NCBI GenBank assembly: GCA_902595115.1
Contig: CACJOS010000010.1
Coordinates: forward strand, 1-47,078
DNA: 47,078 nt
DNA from: an uncultured Pelagibacteraceae bacterium
Lineage (GTDB): Bacteria; Pseudomonadota; Alphaproteobacteria; Pelagibacterales; Pelagibacteraceae
Direction of reading: 5' to 3'
Notes under the pieces: model-generated
Told to the model about the DNA's origin: nothing
What the model saw: the letters and a program-made list of their open reading frames with translations, nothing else
Databases searched by the model: none
Made by a program: the position numbers and the translations under genes
Part shown: positions 35,819 through 43,950 of the stretch, in pieces
How the letters are laid out: the number at the start of each line of letters is the position of its first letter
How positions within the stretch are numbered: position 1 is the stretch's first letter

Positions 35819-36920
35819 TGTTAATCAAAATGATCTTCAAAAATCTTTAGGATATTGTCAAGGGGTTATAGAAAAAAGAAGCACACTGCCAATACTTTCT
35901 AATATTCTATTAGATGCTGGCGAGGCAAAATTAAAAATCACTGCAACAGATCTAGATTTGATATTTATTAATGAGATTAAAAATGTTGAAATTTTAGAAG
36001 AGGGTAAAACCACAACTACATCCTCGACAATGTATGATATTATAAGAAAATTTAGTTCAGGAAAAAAAATAAATTTTAATTTGTCGGGAGAAAATAAAGT
36101 AAAACTTGAGTCTGAAAAATCAATTTTCAATCTAAATTGTATTTCTGCCTCTGAGTTTCCAGTCACAGAGGAAAATTTCAATGAAAATGAATTTAACATT
36201 AAATCTAAGCAGCTTCTTAAGCTATTGAATAAATGCAAGTTTTCTGTTTCAAACGATGAAACTAGACATTACCTAAGTGGGATTTATTTTCATCAAACTG
36301 AGCTAGATGATAAAATTTACTTAAATGCGGTGGCTACTGATAGTCATAGAATGTCAATTTCGAAAGTGCAACTAAGCCAAAAAATTAATTTTGAACCTAT
36401 AATTCTACCAAAAAAAACAATATTTCAATTGGTGAATTTATTAGAAGATTATGATGGGGAAGTTAAAATATCAAATATTAAATCTAAAATAAAATTTGAA
36501 ATGGAAGATAGTGTATTAATATCAAAACTCATTGATGGTAAGTTCCCTAACTATATTCAGGTAGTACCGAAAAGTAATAAAAAAAGATTAGAAGTTGAAC
36601 TAAAACCATTTTTAAATTCTGTAGATAGAGTTGCATCAGTCTCAATGGATAAAAAAGATAGCGTTAAATTTAAGTTAACAAAAGATAAACTTGATTTATC
36701 AGTGAACAATACAAGTAGTGGAGATGGAAATGAAACTCTTAATGTAAATTTCGATCATGAACTTGATATTAGTTTTAATTCGAGGTATCTTATTGACATA
36801 GCATCTCAATTAGACGGTGATAAAATTGAAATATACCTAAACGAGACTGGCTCACCGGCATTAATTAAAGACCCTTCCGATTTTGATAGTATTTATGTTG
36901 TTATGCCGATGAAGGGCTAG
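35808..36920 (+). CDS. dnaN: DNA polymerase III beta subunit (sliding clamp)
   Basis: Ring-shaped processivity factor of the replicative polymerase. The 370-residue product has three clamp repeats; recognisable parts are KRSTLPILSNILL near 23-35, ATDSHRMS near 178-185 and the C-terminal YVVMPMKG hydrophobic-pocket end. It starts inside dnaA and its end overlaps the convergent plsC by 20 bp. Confidence 0.97.
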   Translation: MKFNVNQNDLQKSLGYCQGVIEKRSTLPILSNILLDAGEAKLKITATDLDLIFINEIKNVEILEEGKTTTTSSTMYDIIRKFSSGKKINFNLSGENKVKLESEKSIFNLNCISASEFPVTEENFNENEFNIKSKQLLKLLNKCKFSVSNDETRHYLSGIYFHQTELDDKIYLNAVATDSHRMSISKVQLSQKINFEPIILPKKTIFQLVNLLEDYDGEVKISNIKSKIKFEMEDSVLISKLIDGKFPNYIQVVPKSNKKRLEVELKPFLNSVDRVASVSMDKKDSVKFKLTKDKLDLSVNNTSSGDGNETLNVNFDHELDISFNSRYLIDIASQLDGDKIEIYLNETGSPALIKDPSDFDSIYVVMPMKG

Positions 36921-37611
36921 AAGTCTTATTTAAAACATCATACATAGTATTTTGCAGTGAATTCAAAAATAGTTTACCCTCAAGTCCTGGTTTTATTGGT
37001 TTAAGTATTGTTATAGTTATTTTTTTATTTTTACTAAGATTTCCATTTTTGGGCCATACTTCACCTGAATTAATTGTAACAGGCAAACAATTGATATTTA
37101 ATTCCTGGTATATTCTAGCGACGCCTTTTTTAAAATCAGGTCTTTCATTAGGATTGGTCCTTGTTCCCTGTGGAAAGATAACTATTGGTCTATTATCTTT
37201 GGATGAGATTTTTATCGTATCTACAAAATTAATTTTTTCTTTTGATATTTTATTTCTTTCCACTGGTATTGATCCAATTTTTTTTAAATACCAACCAAAA
37301 ATTGGAATTTTAATTAACTCTTTTTTTAATATAAATTTAGGTCCTTTAAATATTGCTTGCAGATAAAACGTTTCAAAAGCTGATTGATGAGTACAAGCAA
37401 TAAAAAATTTTTCACTATTCAAAATATTTTCCTTACCAATAATTTCAATTTTAGTAGAGAGAAATAGTTTTAAACAAATCTTTGACCAATGTCCTAATAT
37501 TTTTCCGCCAAAGATAGTAATATTTTTTGGCATCAATAAAGATGGTAAAAATACAATACAAACTAAAATAACTCCACTATAAAAAAAAATCGAAAAAAGT
37601 TTTTTAGTCAT
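36901..37611 (-). CDS. plsC: 1-acyl-sn-glycerol-3-phosphate acyltransferase
   Basis: Second acylation step of phosphatidic acid synthesis at the inner membrane. The 236-residue product has an N-terminal membrane segment and the acyltransferase motifs in slightly changed form: HQSAFE (H-x4-E, where the general motif is H-x4-D) and FPQGTR (usually FPEGTR). This variant is the one found in many alphaproteobacterial PlsC proteins, so activity is not in doubt. Lies 15 bp downstream of lysA. Confidence 0.9.
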   Translation of the reverse strand: MTKKLFSIFFYSGVILVCIVFLPSLLMPKNITIFGGKILGHWSKICLKLFLSTKIEIIGKENILNSEKFFIACTHQSAFETFYLQAIFKGPKFILKKELIKIPIFGWYLKKIGSIPVERNKISKEKINFVDTIKISSKDNRPIVIFPQGTRTNPNERPDFKKGVARIYQELNINCLPVTINSGEVWPKNGNLSKNKKITITILKPIKPGLEGKLFLNSLQNTMYDVLNKTSSPSSA

Positions 37612-37626
37612 AAATTAAAATCTTTA

Positions 37627-38841
37627 CTAGATGATGTTGATTAGCTTTTGCCTTTTAAGGACCACTTTCATCAATTTATTATTTATCATTATTTCTAAAG
37701 GTTTAGGTCTTAAATTATAATTTGAGGATAAAGACATTCCATATGCACCAACATCTGAAATTGCTACAAATTCCTTTTCTTTTAGATCCTGAAAACTTTT
37801 CACAGATAAAAATTTGTCAGTGGTTTCACATACCGGACCAACGAAATCATGTATCCTTTTATTTTTTTTATTTGTTTTTAATAAAGGAATAATACTGTGA
37901 TATGATCCATATAAAGCAGGCCTCATTAGATCATTCATTGCTGCATCTAAAATAATAAATTTTTTTTTGTTTGTATTTTTTATATAAATAATTTGTGTAA
38001 ATAAAACTGCTGTGTTTGCAATTAAAGATCTTCCAGGTTCAAAAATAATTTTAACATTATGTCTTTTTAAAAATTTTTTTATTATTTTGTTATATTTTTT
38101 ATAATTAAATACTTTCGTTTTTTTGTCATATTGAATACCCATTCCCCCACCTAAATCCACGTATTCAAAAAAATATTTAGATTTTTTAATAATTAGATCT
38201 AAAACATTGAGCATTTTAAGATATGGCTTGTAGTCAGTTATTTGACTACCAATATGAACACTTAAGCATTTTACTTTTACATACTTGGAATTTTCGAATT
38301 TATTTAATATGTTTAAGAAAGCTTTTTCTGTTAGACCAAATTTATCCTCGTGTTTGCCAGTAGAAATTTTTTTTAAAGTTTTAGCATCAATGTTTGGGTT
38401 TAACCTTATTCCAATATTTACAATTTTTTTTTTTAGTTTGGCTAATCTCTCAATTTCAAATATTTCACTCTCGGATTCTGTATTTATAAGTAAAATTTTT
38501 TTTTCTATTGCAAATTTTAGTTCCTCTGTTTTTTTTCCTACACCAGAAAATACAATTTTTTTTGGTAATATGCCTGCCTTTAAAGCTTGCATCATTTCTC
38601 CTTTTGAGACAACATCAGCACCCACTCCAAACTTTTTAATTTCTTTCAAAATTTGACGGTTATTATTTGATTTTACAGAAAAGCATATTAAAGGGCTTAT
38701 GGATTTAAAACTTCGTTGAAAATTGCGAATATTATTCCGCAACCTATTTAGTGAGTAACAATAAGTTGGTGTTCCATATTTTCGAACTATTTTTAAAGCA
38801 TCAACCTTCTCAACAAAAAGTTTATTTTTTTTAAAATACAT
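37627..38841 (-). CDS. lysA: Diaminopimelate decarboxylase
   Basis: PLP enzyme making lysine from meso-diaminopimelate. The 404-residue product has the PLP lysine Lys57 in CFSVKSNNN, the HIGSQI block near residue 196, VDLGGGMG near 233 and the C-terminal GPVCETTD and DVGAYGMSLSSNYN, all typical. Its ATG shares one base with the stop of the small lipoprotein gene upstream (TAATG). Confidence 0.96.
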   Translation of the reverse strand: MYFKKNKLFVEKVDALKIVRKYGTPTYCYSLNRLRNNIRNFQRSFKSISPLICFSVKSNNNRQILKEIKKFGVGADVVSKGEMMQALKAGILPKKIVFSGVGKKTEELKFAIEKKILLINTESESEIFEIERLAKLKKKIVNIGIRLNPNIDAKTLKKISTGKHEDKFGLTEKAFLNILNKFENSKYVKVKCLSVHIGSQITDYKPYLKMLNVLDLIIKKSKYFFEYVDLGGGMGIQYDKKTKVFNYKKYNKIIKKFLKRHNVKIIFEPGRSLIANTAVLFTQIIYIKNTNKKKFIILDAAMNDLMRPALYGSYHSIIPLLKTNKKNKRIHDFVGPVCETTDKFLSVKSFQDLKEKEFVAISDVGAYGMSLSSNYNLRPKPLEIMINNKLMKVVLKRQKLINII

Positions 38842-38960
38842 TAAATTAATTTAATAACTTTTAATTGATTTTTTTGACCCTGATATTCTGGATCACCTTT
38901 TTTTCCACAAGAAAAAAAAATTATTGCACAAAATAAAATTAAAAATATTTTTTTAAACAT
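38841..38960 (-). CDS. lptM: Small lipoprotein, LptM/YifL-like, 39 residues
   Basis: Read from ATG at 38960 to TAA at 38841. The product begins MFKKIFLILFCAIIFFSCGK, a lipoprotein signal with the lipobox FFSC (Cys18), followed directly by GKKGDPEYQ. A conserved CGxKGxx start after the lipidated cysteine is the mark of LptM, which assists oxidative maturation of the LPS transporter LptDE in E. coli. The place between argH and lysA is where alphaproteobacteria carry this gene. It overlaps the argH end by 8 bp and the lysA start by 1 bp, so it is translated within that operon. The family call rests on the short motif and on context. Confidence 0.72.
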   Translation of the reverse strand: MFKKIFLILFCAIIFFSCGKKGDPEYQGQKNQLKVIKLI

Positions 38961-40344
38961 GTTTTTTGTATTTTTTTATCATTTTCTTTATATTTTCAAA
39001 AGAAGTTCCACCATAAGATTTTTTTGATTTTACTGAATTTTCAAGATTAAATAATTTCAACGCACTTTCATTAAGATTTTTGTCAATACTTTTTATTTCA
39101 GAGACAGTTAAATCATTCAATTTTTTACCTTTTTGTTCTGCTAAATTTACAATTTTTGAAGTTACCAAGTATGCTTTCCGAAATGGATATTTGTGTTCTC
39201 TTACAATATAGTCAGCAAGGTCTGTAGCAGTCGTATAACCAGTTTCTGCTAATTGTATCATTTTTTTTTTATTAACAATAAAATTATTCAAAACTTCTCT
39301 CATAATTTGTAAAGATATTTTTATTTGATCAAATGATTTAAAAGCTAACTCTTTATCATCCTGCAAATCTTTAAAGTATGATAGTGGCAAACCTTTAAGT
39401 ATTGTCAGCATCGAAAATAAATTTCCGTAAGTATTTCCGGTTTTTCCTCTTAAGTACTCAAGGGTATCTGGATTTTTTTTTTGTGGCATTATCGATGAAC
39501 CTGTAACAACTTTATCCTTTAATTTAATTAAATCAAAAGCATCTGAATTCCACAGGATAAATTCCTCAGCAAATCTAGATATATGATTTGAGCAAACTGA
39601 GATTGAATATAGAAAATCTAAAACAAAATCTCTATCCGAGACAGTATCAACAGAATTATTAGTTGGTTTTTTAAACTTTAATTTTTTTGTAGTAAATTCT
39701 CTATCTATATCAAAACTAGTTCCTGCAATTGCGGCAACACCTAAGGGATTTTCTAATAATGATTCCTTATTATATAAAAATCTCTTTTTATCTCTACTTA
39801 ACATTTCTACATAGGCCAGAATATAATGTGCAAATGAGATAGGTTGTGCGTTTTTTAAATGGGTAAAGCTGGGCATTATTGTGTATATATTTTTTTCAGC
39901 AATTTTAATTATTGATTTTATTGTAGTATCAATTTCTTTAACTATGTCATTTGAGGCATCTATCATCCAAAGTTTAAAATCTACAATTACTTGGTCATTT
40001 CTTGATCTTGCTGTATGAATAAATCCAGCATCCTCACCAATTAAATCAAAAAGCCTTTTTTCAATACTCATGTGAATATCTTCACTTTGATTGTTAAAAA
40101 TAAATTTTTTTTTATTTATTTCATTAAATATTTTTTTAAGTCCCCAGATAATTTTATTTTTAACTTGTAAGGAAATAATCTTTTTTTTAAAAAGCATTTC
40201 TACATGTATGGAGGAAGCATAAATATCCTGCTTATAAAGTCTTTTATCGATATTTATTGAGCTTCCAACTTTTGCAAATAAACTTGAGCTATTTTTTTTA
40301 ATTCTAGTGCTCCAAACTGGTTTATTGTTTTTATTTTTACTCAT
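38953..40344 (-). CDS. argH: Argininosuccinate lyase
   Basis: Final step of arginine synthesis, splitting argininosuccinate to arginine and fumarate. The 463-residue fumarase-superfamily protein has HTARSRNDQV near residue 109 and the signature GSSIMPQKKNPD near 282-293. First gene of argH-lptM-lysA-plsC on the minus strand, divergent from the thioredoxin gene with a 23-bp gap, an arrangement also known in other alphaproteobacteria. Confidence 0.97.
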   Translation of the reverse strand: MSKNKNNKPVWSTRIKKNSSSLFAKVGSSINIDKRLYKQDIYASSIHVEMLFKKKIISLQVKNKIIWGLKKIFNEINKKKFIFNNQSEDIHMSIEKRLFDLIGEDAGFIHTARSRNDQVIVDFKLWMIDASNDIVKEIDTTIKSIIKIAEKNIYTIMPSFTHLKNAQPISFAHYILAYVEMLSRDKKRFLYNKESLLENPLGVAAIAGTSFDIDREFTTKKLKFKKPTNNSVDTVSDRDFVLDFLYSISVCSNHISRFAEEFILWNSDAFDLIKLKDKVVTGSSIMPQKKNPDTLEYLRGKTGNTYGNLFSMLTILKGLPLSYFKDLQDDKELAFKSFDQIKISLQIMREVLNNFIVNKKKMIQLAETGYTTATDLADYIVREHKYPFRKAYLVTSKIVNLAEQKGKKLNDLTVSEIKSIDKNLNESALKLFNLENSVKSKKSYGGTSFENIKKMIKKYKKHV

Positions 40345-40352
40345 GATATGTA

Positions 40353-40360
40353 ACTATACA
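40353..40360. promoter_or_regulatory. Overlapping divergent -10 elements for argH and the thioredoxin gene
   Basis: In the 23-bp gap, ACTATACA reads TATACA on the plus strand (40355-40360, seven bases before the ATG at 40368) and TATAGT on the minus strand (40358-40353, eight bases before the ATG at 40344). Both would start transcription at or within two bases of the start codons. No Shine-Dalgarno is seen on either side. Confidence 0.45.
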
Positions 40361-40367
40361 TTTTAGA

Positions 40368-40898
40368 ATGAGATTATTAAGCTTAAAATTATTTTTGTTA
40401 TTTATATATTTATTATTTCCATCAATTACTAGTGCTGATCAAAAGCTAGATATAAAAAATCTTAAAATTCACAAAGAACCAAAGAAAGTCAATAATATAA
40501 TTTTCAAGAATTTTGACGATATAACTATTTCTTTAAATGATTTTAAAGGTAAATTAGTTGTTATAAATTTTTGGGCAACCTGGTGTGCTCCATGTAGAGA
40601 GGAGATGCCATCTTTAGATATCCTTCAATCAAATAAAAATTTCGAGGATTTAATAGTTTTGCCGATTAATGTTGGAAAAGAAAATAAAGAAAAAGCAAAA
40701 AAATTTTTTAACGATTTAAAAATAAAAAATCTAAAACTTTACTACGACGACTCAGTTAAGCTTGCCAACACTTTCTCGTTAATAGGACTTCCAACTACTA
40801 TTTTTATAGATAAAGACGGTGATGAATTTGCAAGGATTATAGGGTCCGTTGACTTTGGAGATCAAAACTTTATTAAATGGTTATCGAATTATAATTAG
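40368..40898 (+). CDS. TlpA-like periplasmic thioredoxin-fold protein
   Basis: Periplasmic disulfide reductase of the TlpA/ResA type. The N-terminal signal is [20 protein letters not shown], with cleavage expected near SITSA-DQ (residues 20-25). The thioredoxin domain (about 45-170) has the active site WCAPC (Cys73, Cys76) within [16 protein letters not shown] and the cis-proline in [11 protein letters not shown]. Family members reduce apocytochrome c or copper-site thiols; which applies here is open. It is followed 3 bp later by the esterase gene. Confidence 0.9.
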   Translation: MRLLSLKLFLLFIYLLFPSITSADQKLDIKNLKIHKEPKKVNNIIFKNFDDITISLNDFKGKLVVINFWATWCAPCREEMPSLDILQSNKNFEDLIVLPINVGKENKEKAKKFFNDLKIKNLKLYYDDSVKLANTFSLIGLPTTIFIDKDGDEFARIIGSVDFGDQNFIKWLSNYN

Positions 40899-40901
40899 AT
40901 T

Positions 40902-41552
40902 ATGGAATTTGTTTTAAACTCAAAAATTATCGAGTCTGAAAATAAAGATAAAATAAAATATGCTGTAATTCTTCTCCATGGATATGGAGGTGATGGCGCA
41001 GATATAAGTTCAATTGCGCATACATGGAGACGTTTTATAGATAATACAATTTTCTTTTGTCCTGATGGACCACAAACTTGTAAATTAAATCCAATTGGCT
41101 TTCAGTGGTTTGATTTAAGTATAGATGACCAAAATTATATTATTGCAGAAGTTAAAAAAACTGAAAAGATTTTAATTGAATACGTTGATCAAATTAAGGA
41201 AAAATTTAAATTAAATAATTCTCAAATTATTTTAGCAGGATTTAGTCAAGGATGCATGATGTCAATTAATTTAGGTCTTACAAGTAATGAAAAATTTAAA
41301 TCTGTCATTGGATTTTCAGGAAAAATAATAAACAAAATTGACTTACAGGAAAGAATGAATTCAAAAACAGATGTATTACTGTTTCATGGTGACGCAGATG
41401 AAGTTGTCCCACCATCAAGTTTACTAGAAGCGAAAGATTTTCTCGAGAGAAACAAAATAAAAGTAGAAGTTAATATGATAAAAAATTGTGCTCATCATAT
41501 ACCTGTTGAAGCACTAAGTTTAGCGTTAAAATATATTAAAAAAATAATATAA
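40902..41552 (+). CDS. Phospholipase/carboxylesterase-family alpha/beta hydrolase
   Basis: Serine hydrolase of the bacterial carboxylesterase/YpfH-like family, cytoplasmic (no signal peptide). The 216-residue product shows LLHGYGGDGADI (oxyanion region), the nucleophile Ser115 in GFSQG, an Asp (164 or 166) in HGDADEVVP and His198/His199 in CAHHIP. The natural substrate is not known. Three bases after the thioredoxin gene, so co-transcribed. Confidence 0.88.
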   Translation: MEFVLNSKIIESENKDKIKYAVILLHGYGGDGADISSIAHTWRRFIDNTIFFCPDGPQTCKLNPIGFQWFDLSIDDQNYIIAEVKKTEKILIEYVDQIKEKFKLNNSQIILAGFSQGCMMSINLGLTSNEKFKSVIGFSGKIINKIDLQERMNSKTDVLLFHGDADEVVPPSSLLEAKDFLERNKIKVEVNMIKNCAHHIPVEALSLALKYIKKII

Positions 41553-41622
41553 AAAAAATTTTAATAATTTGATTGATAATATTGATTATTAAAAATTAAT
41601 AAGTTATTCTAAACATAATAAC

Positions 41623-42189
41623 ATGACATTCATTGATAAAAATACATCTTTAGATAACTGCCCAGCTTTGGTTTTAAATGCAGACTATAGACCTTTAAGT
41701 TATTATCCTTTATCTCTTTGGAGTTGGCAAGATTCTGTTAAGTCAGTTTTTTTGGATAGAGTTTCAATTGTAAACTATTATGATAAAATAGTGCACAGTC
41801 CATCATTTAGCATGAAACTGCCAAGTGTAATTGCATTAAAGAGTTATATAAAGCCAATTTCAAATCCTAATTTTACAAGATTTAATGTATTTTTAAGAGA
41901 CAAATTTAGTTGTCAATACTGCGGTAGTAAAAAAGAACTTACATTTGATCATCTTCTGCCTAGATCTAAGGGCGGTAAAACTGATTGGGACAATGTTGTT
42001 ACAGCTTGTTCAAGCTGCAATGTCAAAAAAGGAGGAAGATTATTAAATAAGTCTGGTATGAGTCTAAATCAGATGCCTTATCAACCTTCAACTGAAGATC
42101 TTCATCGGAATGGAAAACATTTTCCACCAAATTTCCTACACAAAACTTGGGTAGATTATTTATATTGGGATGTTGAACTTGAACCTTAA
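41623..42189 (+). CDS. HNH nuclease-domain protein conserved in alphaproteobacteria
   Basis: The 188-residue product has an N-terminal region of about 80 residues (ALVLNADYRPLSYYPLSLWS) followed by an HNH zinc domain: Cys97-x2-Cys100, Asp109-His110, Asn124 and Cys129-x2-Cys132. The same architecture is common in alphaproteobacterial and other genomes as a single housekeeping-like gene. It is not a homing endonuclease in an intron here, as no host gene is split. Function unknown; DNA cleavage is inferred from the motif. A 70-bp gap with no clear promoter precedes it. Confidence 0.85.
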   Translation: MTFIDKNTSLDNCPALVLNADYRPLSYYPLSLWSWQDSVKSVFLDRVSIVNYYDKIVHSPSFSMKLPSVIALKSYIKPISNPNFTRFNVFLRDKFSCQYCGSKKELTFDHLLPRSKGGKTDWDNVVTACSSCNVKKGGRLLNKSGMSLNQMPYQPSTEDLHRNGKHFPPNFLHKTWVDYLYWDVELEP

Positions 42190-42723
42190 TTAAATTTTTT
42201 CAGACACACGAATTGCAATTTTTGATCCAGTTTTTACAATTTTATCAAATATCGAATAAATACCATCTTTTGATGCACCTTTTTCGTACGCGATATCTTT
42301 ATGATGCAGCTCGTCTTCTCTAAATTTTATAATTTTTTCTTTAAGTTCTTTTTCATCAGATTCGATTTGATCAATTTGATTTTGATAATGTTCGTCTATC
42401 ACCTCTTCAACTGATGCTGTACAAAGCATTGCTGCTTTTTTACCAAGCAAAGTTGACCCAAATCCTAAACCAACACCTAATAGATCCCATAATGGTAAAA
42501 ATTTTGTTGGTTTGATTCTTCTTCTTCTTATTTCTTTTTCAAAATAATTTGCATGCTCACGTTCATGTTCTTTCATTTCTTCTATTGTTTTTTTCAGTTC
42601 GTCATCTTTAACAAAGGTGTTTAAGGCTAATAGTTGACCTTCGTATATTTTTATTGCCCCTCTTTCACCCGCATGATCAACTCTAATAAATTCTTCGATT
42701 TTTTTTTTATTACTTTTTTTCAT
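42190..42723 (-). CDS. coq7: Coq7-type 5-demethoxyubiquinone hydroxylase
   Basis: Di-iron monooxygenase that hydroxylates C6 of the ubiquinone ring, membrane associated. The 177-residue product shows the ferritin-like ligand pattern: Glu20 in HAGERGA, Glu54-x2-His57 in EHEREH, Glu106/107 in EEVIDEHY and Glu138-x2-His141 in EDELHH. It works with UbiE and UbiB, both in this window. It overlaps the dsbB-like gene by 14 bp. Confidence 0.92.
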   Translation of the reverse strand: MKKSNKKKIEEFIRVDHAGERGAIKIYEGQLLALNTFVKDDELKKTIEEMKEHEREHANYFEKEIRRRRIKPTKFLPLWDLLGVGLGFGSTLLGKKAAMLCTASVEEVIDEHYQNQIDQIESDEKELKEKIIKFREDELHHKDIAYEKGASKDGIYSIFDKIVKTGSKIAIRVSEKI

Positions 42724-43195
42724 ATTTAATAAATATAGTAAAAGTTATAATCATTATAAGAGCGGAAATAAAAGTATTTATTGTAGCAAGCGAGACCCCA
42801 AATATTGAAAAAGTAACATCTTTACAGCTTATAGGCTTATTCTTTAATTGTTTTAAAATTTCTGTTTTGTCAATTATAGTTGTGTCTATATTACTACCAC
42901 AAACAAAGGACTCCGCGATTAAACCTTGCTCAATACCAACATGGTATATTGACAATAATGTCCCTGATAAAAAAATTATACCCAATATCAAAAAAGATAA
43001 TTTTTCTAAATCTTTTAAAATAGTTACTAAAATAATCATTATAATTGTCAGGATATAAGGTACTCTTTGTAGCAAACAGAGATTACATGGTTTATGTCCT
43101 AAAACGTATTCTACAAAAAAAGCGAATAAAATCGCAGATATTGAGAAAATTAATAATAAATTTAATTCAGTTTTATACCTCAGAGAAGTTATCAT
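42710..43195 (-). CDS. dsbB: Disulfide bond formation protein B-like
   Basis: Inner-membrane quinone reductase that reoxidises a DsbA-type thiol oxidase. The 161-residue protein has four membrane segments. The first periplasmic pair is Cys37-x2-Cys40 in CNLCLLQRVPY and the second is Cys99 (FVCGS) and Cys124 (ISCKD). The first pair's context matches DsbB well. Coupling to ubiquinone fits the neighbouring coq7. It shares one base with the VTT-domain gene. Confidence 0.88.
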   Translation of the reverse strand: MITSLRYKTELNLLLIFSISAILFAFFVEYVLGHKPCNLCLLQRVPYILTIIMIILVTILKDLEKLSFLILGIIFLSGTLLSIYHVGIEQGLIAESFVCGSNIDTTIIDKTEILKQLKNKPISCKDVTFSIFGVSLATINTFISALIMIITFTIFIKYEKK

Positions 43196-43794
43196 TATTT
43201 AATTAAAGTTAAGTAAATTAGAGTTATTAAAAAAATTATTATAGTACCAATAATAGAAGACCACACTGCGCCTTTTTGTTCAATAAAGCTTACAAATTTT
43301 TCACCAAATTTAAATGTAAGAAATGAAACTAAAAAAAATCTTAGACCTCTTGATATTAAACTAATAATTATAAACGCAATTATATCAAATCCTATTAAAC
43401 CACTAGTGATTGTAAAAACTTTATATGGTAAAGGGGTAAAACCCGCTAGAAATAAAGTACCAAGCCAGATGAACATTCCACTTCCTTGAGAAAGATCCAT
43501 TTTTAACTTTAAAACTTTGTTTTCATAATTATAGAATTCAATAACATTCATTGCTAAATCTATAAATAAATAGCCAATCAGATATCCAAAAATACCTCCA
43601 AGCACAGAAAATATTGTTGCAATAAAAAAAATTTTTAAATACGAGGATTTTTTTGCAAGCACCATTGGAACAACCATTACATCTGGTGGAATTGGGAAAA
43701 AGGAGCTTTCAATGAAAGATACAATGCCTAAGTAAAGATTTGATCTCTTATTTGACGCTAATTCTATTGATTTATTGTAAAGTTTTTTGAACAT
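43195..43794 (-). CDS. VTT/DedA-like membrane protein (YqaA type)
   Basis: Integral membrane protein of the SNARE-associated/VTT superfamily, thought to move phospholipids or undecaprenyl phosphate. The 199-residue product has five or six membrane segments; the family motif region includes SFIESSFFPIPPDVMVVPMVL near residues 26-46 and the second half has FLAGFTPLPYKVFTITSGLIG near 115-135. Exact role unknown. First gene of the minus-strand run VTT-dsbB-coq7. Confidence 0.87.
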   Translation of the reverse strand: MFKKLYNKSIELASNKRSNLYLGIVSFIESSFFPIPPDVMVVPMVLAKKSSYLKIFFIATIFSVLGGIFGYLIGYLFIDLAMNVIEFYNYENKVLKLKMDLSQGSGMFIWLGTLFLAGFTPLPYKVFTITSGLIGFDIIAFIIISLISRGLRFFLVSFLTFKFGEKFVSFIEQKGAVWSSIIGTIIIFLITLIYLTLIK

Positions 43795-43861
43795 TTTTTG
43801 GTTTTATTACAAAATAACTTTTTATACTATTTATTTAAATAAAATTAATTGTTTAAATATA

Positions 43862-43946
43862 GGGCGAATGGCGGAACTGGTAGACGCGCACGACTCAAAA
43901 TCGTGTTTCGCAAGAAGTGAGAGTTCGATTCTCTCTTCGCCCACCA
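43862..43946 (+). tRNA. tRNA-Leu (anticodon CAA), CCA encoded
   Basis: Acceptor stem GGGCGAA (43862-43868) pairs with TTCGCCC (43936-43942), discriminator A, then encoded CCA to 43946. The anticodon arm CACGA-CTCAAAA-TCGTG gives anticodon CAA (reads UUG). A long variable arm, typical for leucine tRNAs, and a T arm GAGAG-TTCGATT-CTCTC are clear. The start codon of the acyl-CoA synthetase is only four bases downstream. Confidence 0.97.
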
Positions 43947-43950
43947 AATT

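Noticed and set aside
36901..37611. PlsC as a degenerate acyltransferase because of H-x4-E and FPQGTR
   Set aside because: The same variant motifs are usual in alphaproteobacterial PlsC, so no loss of function is implied.
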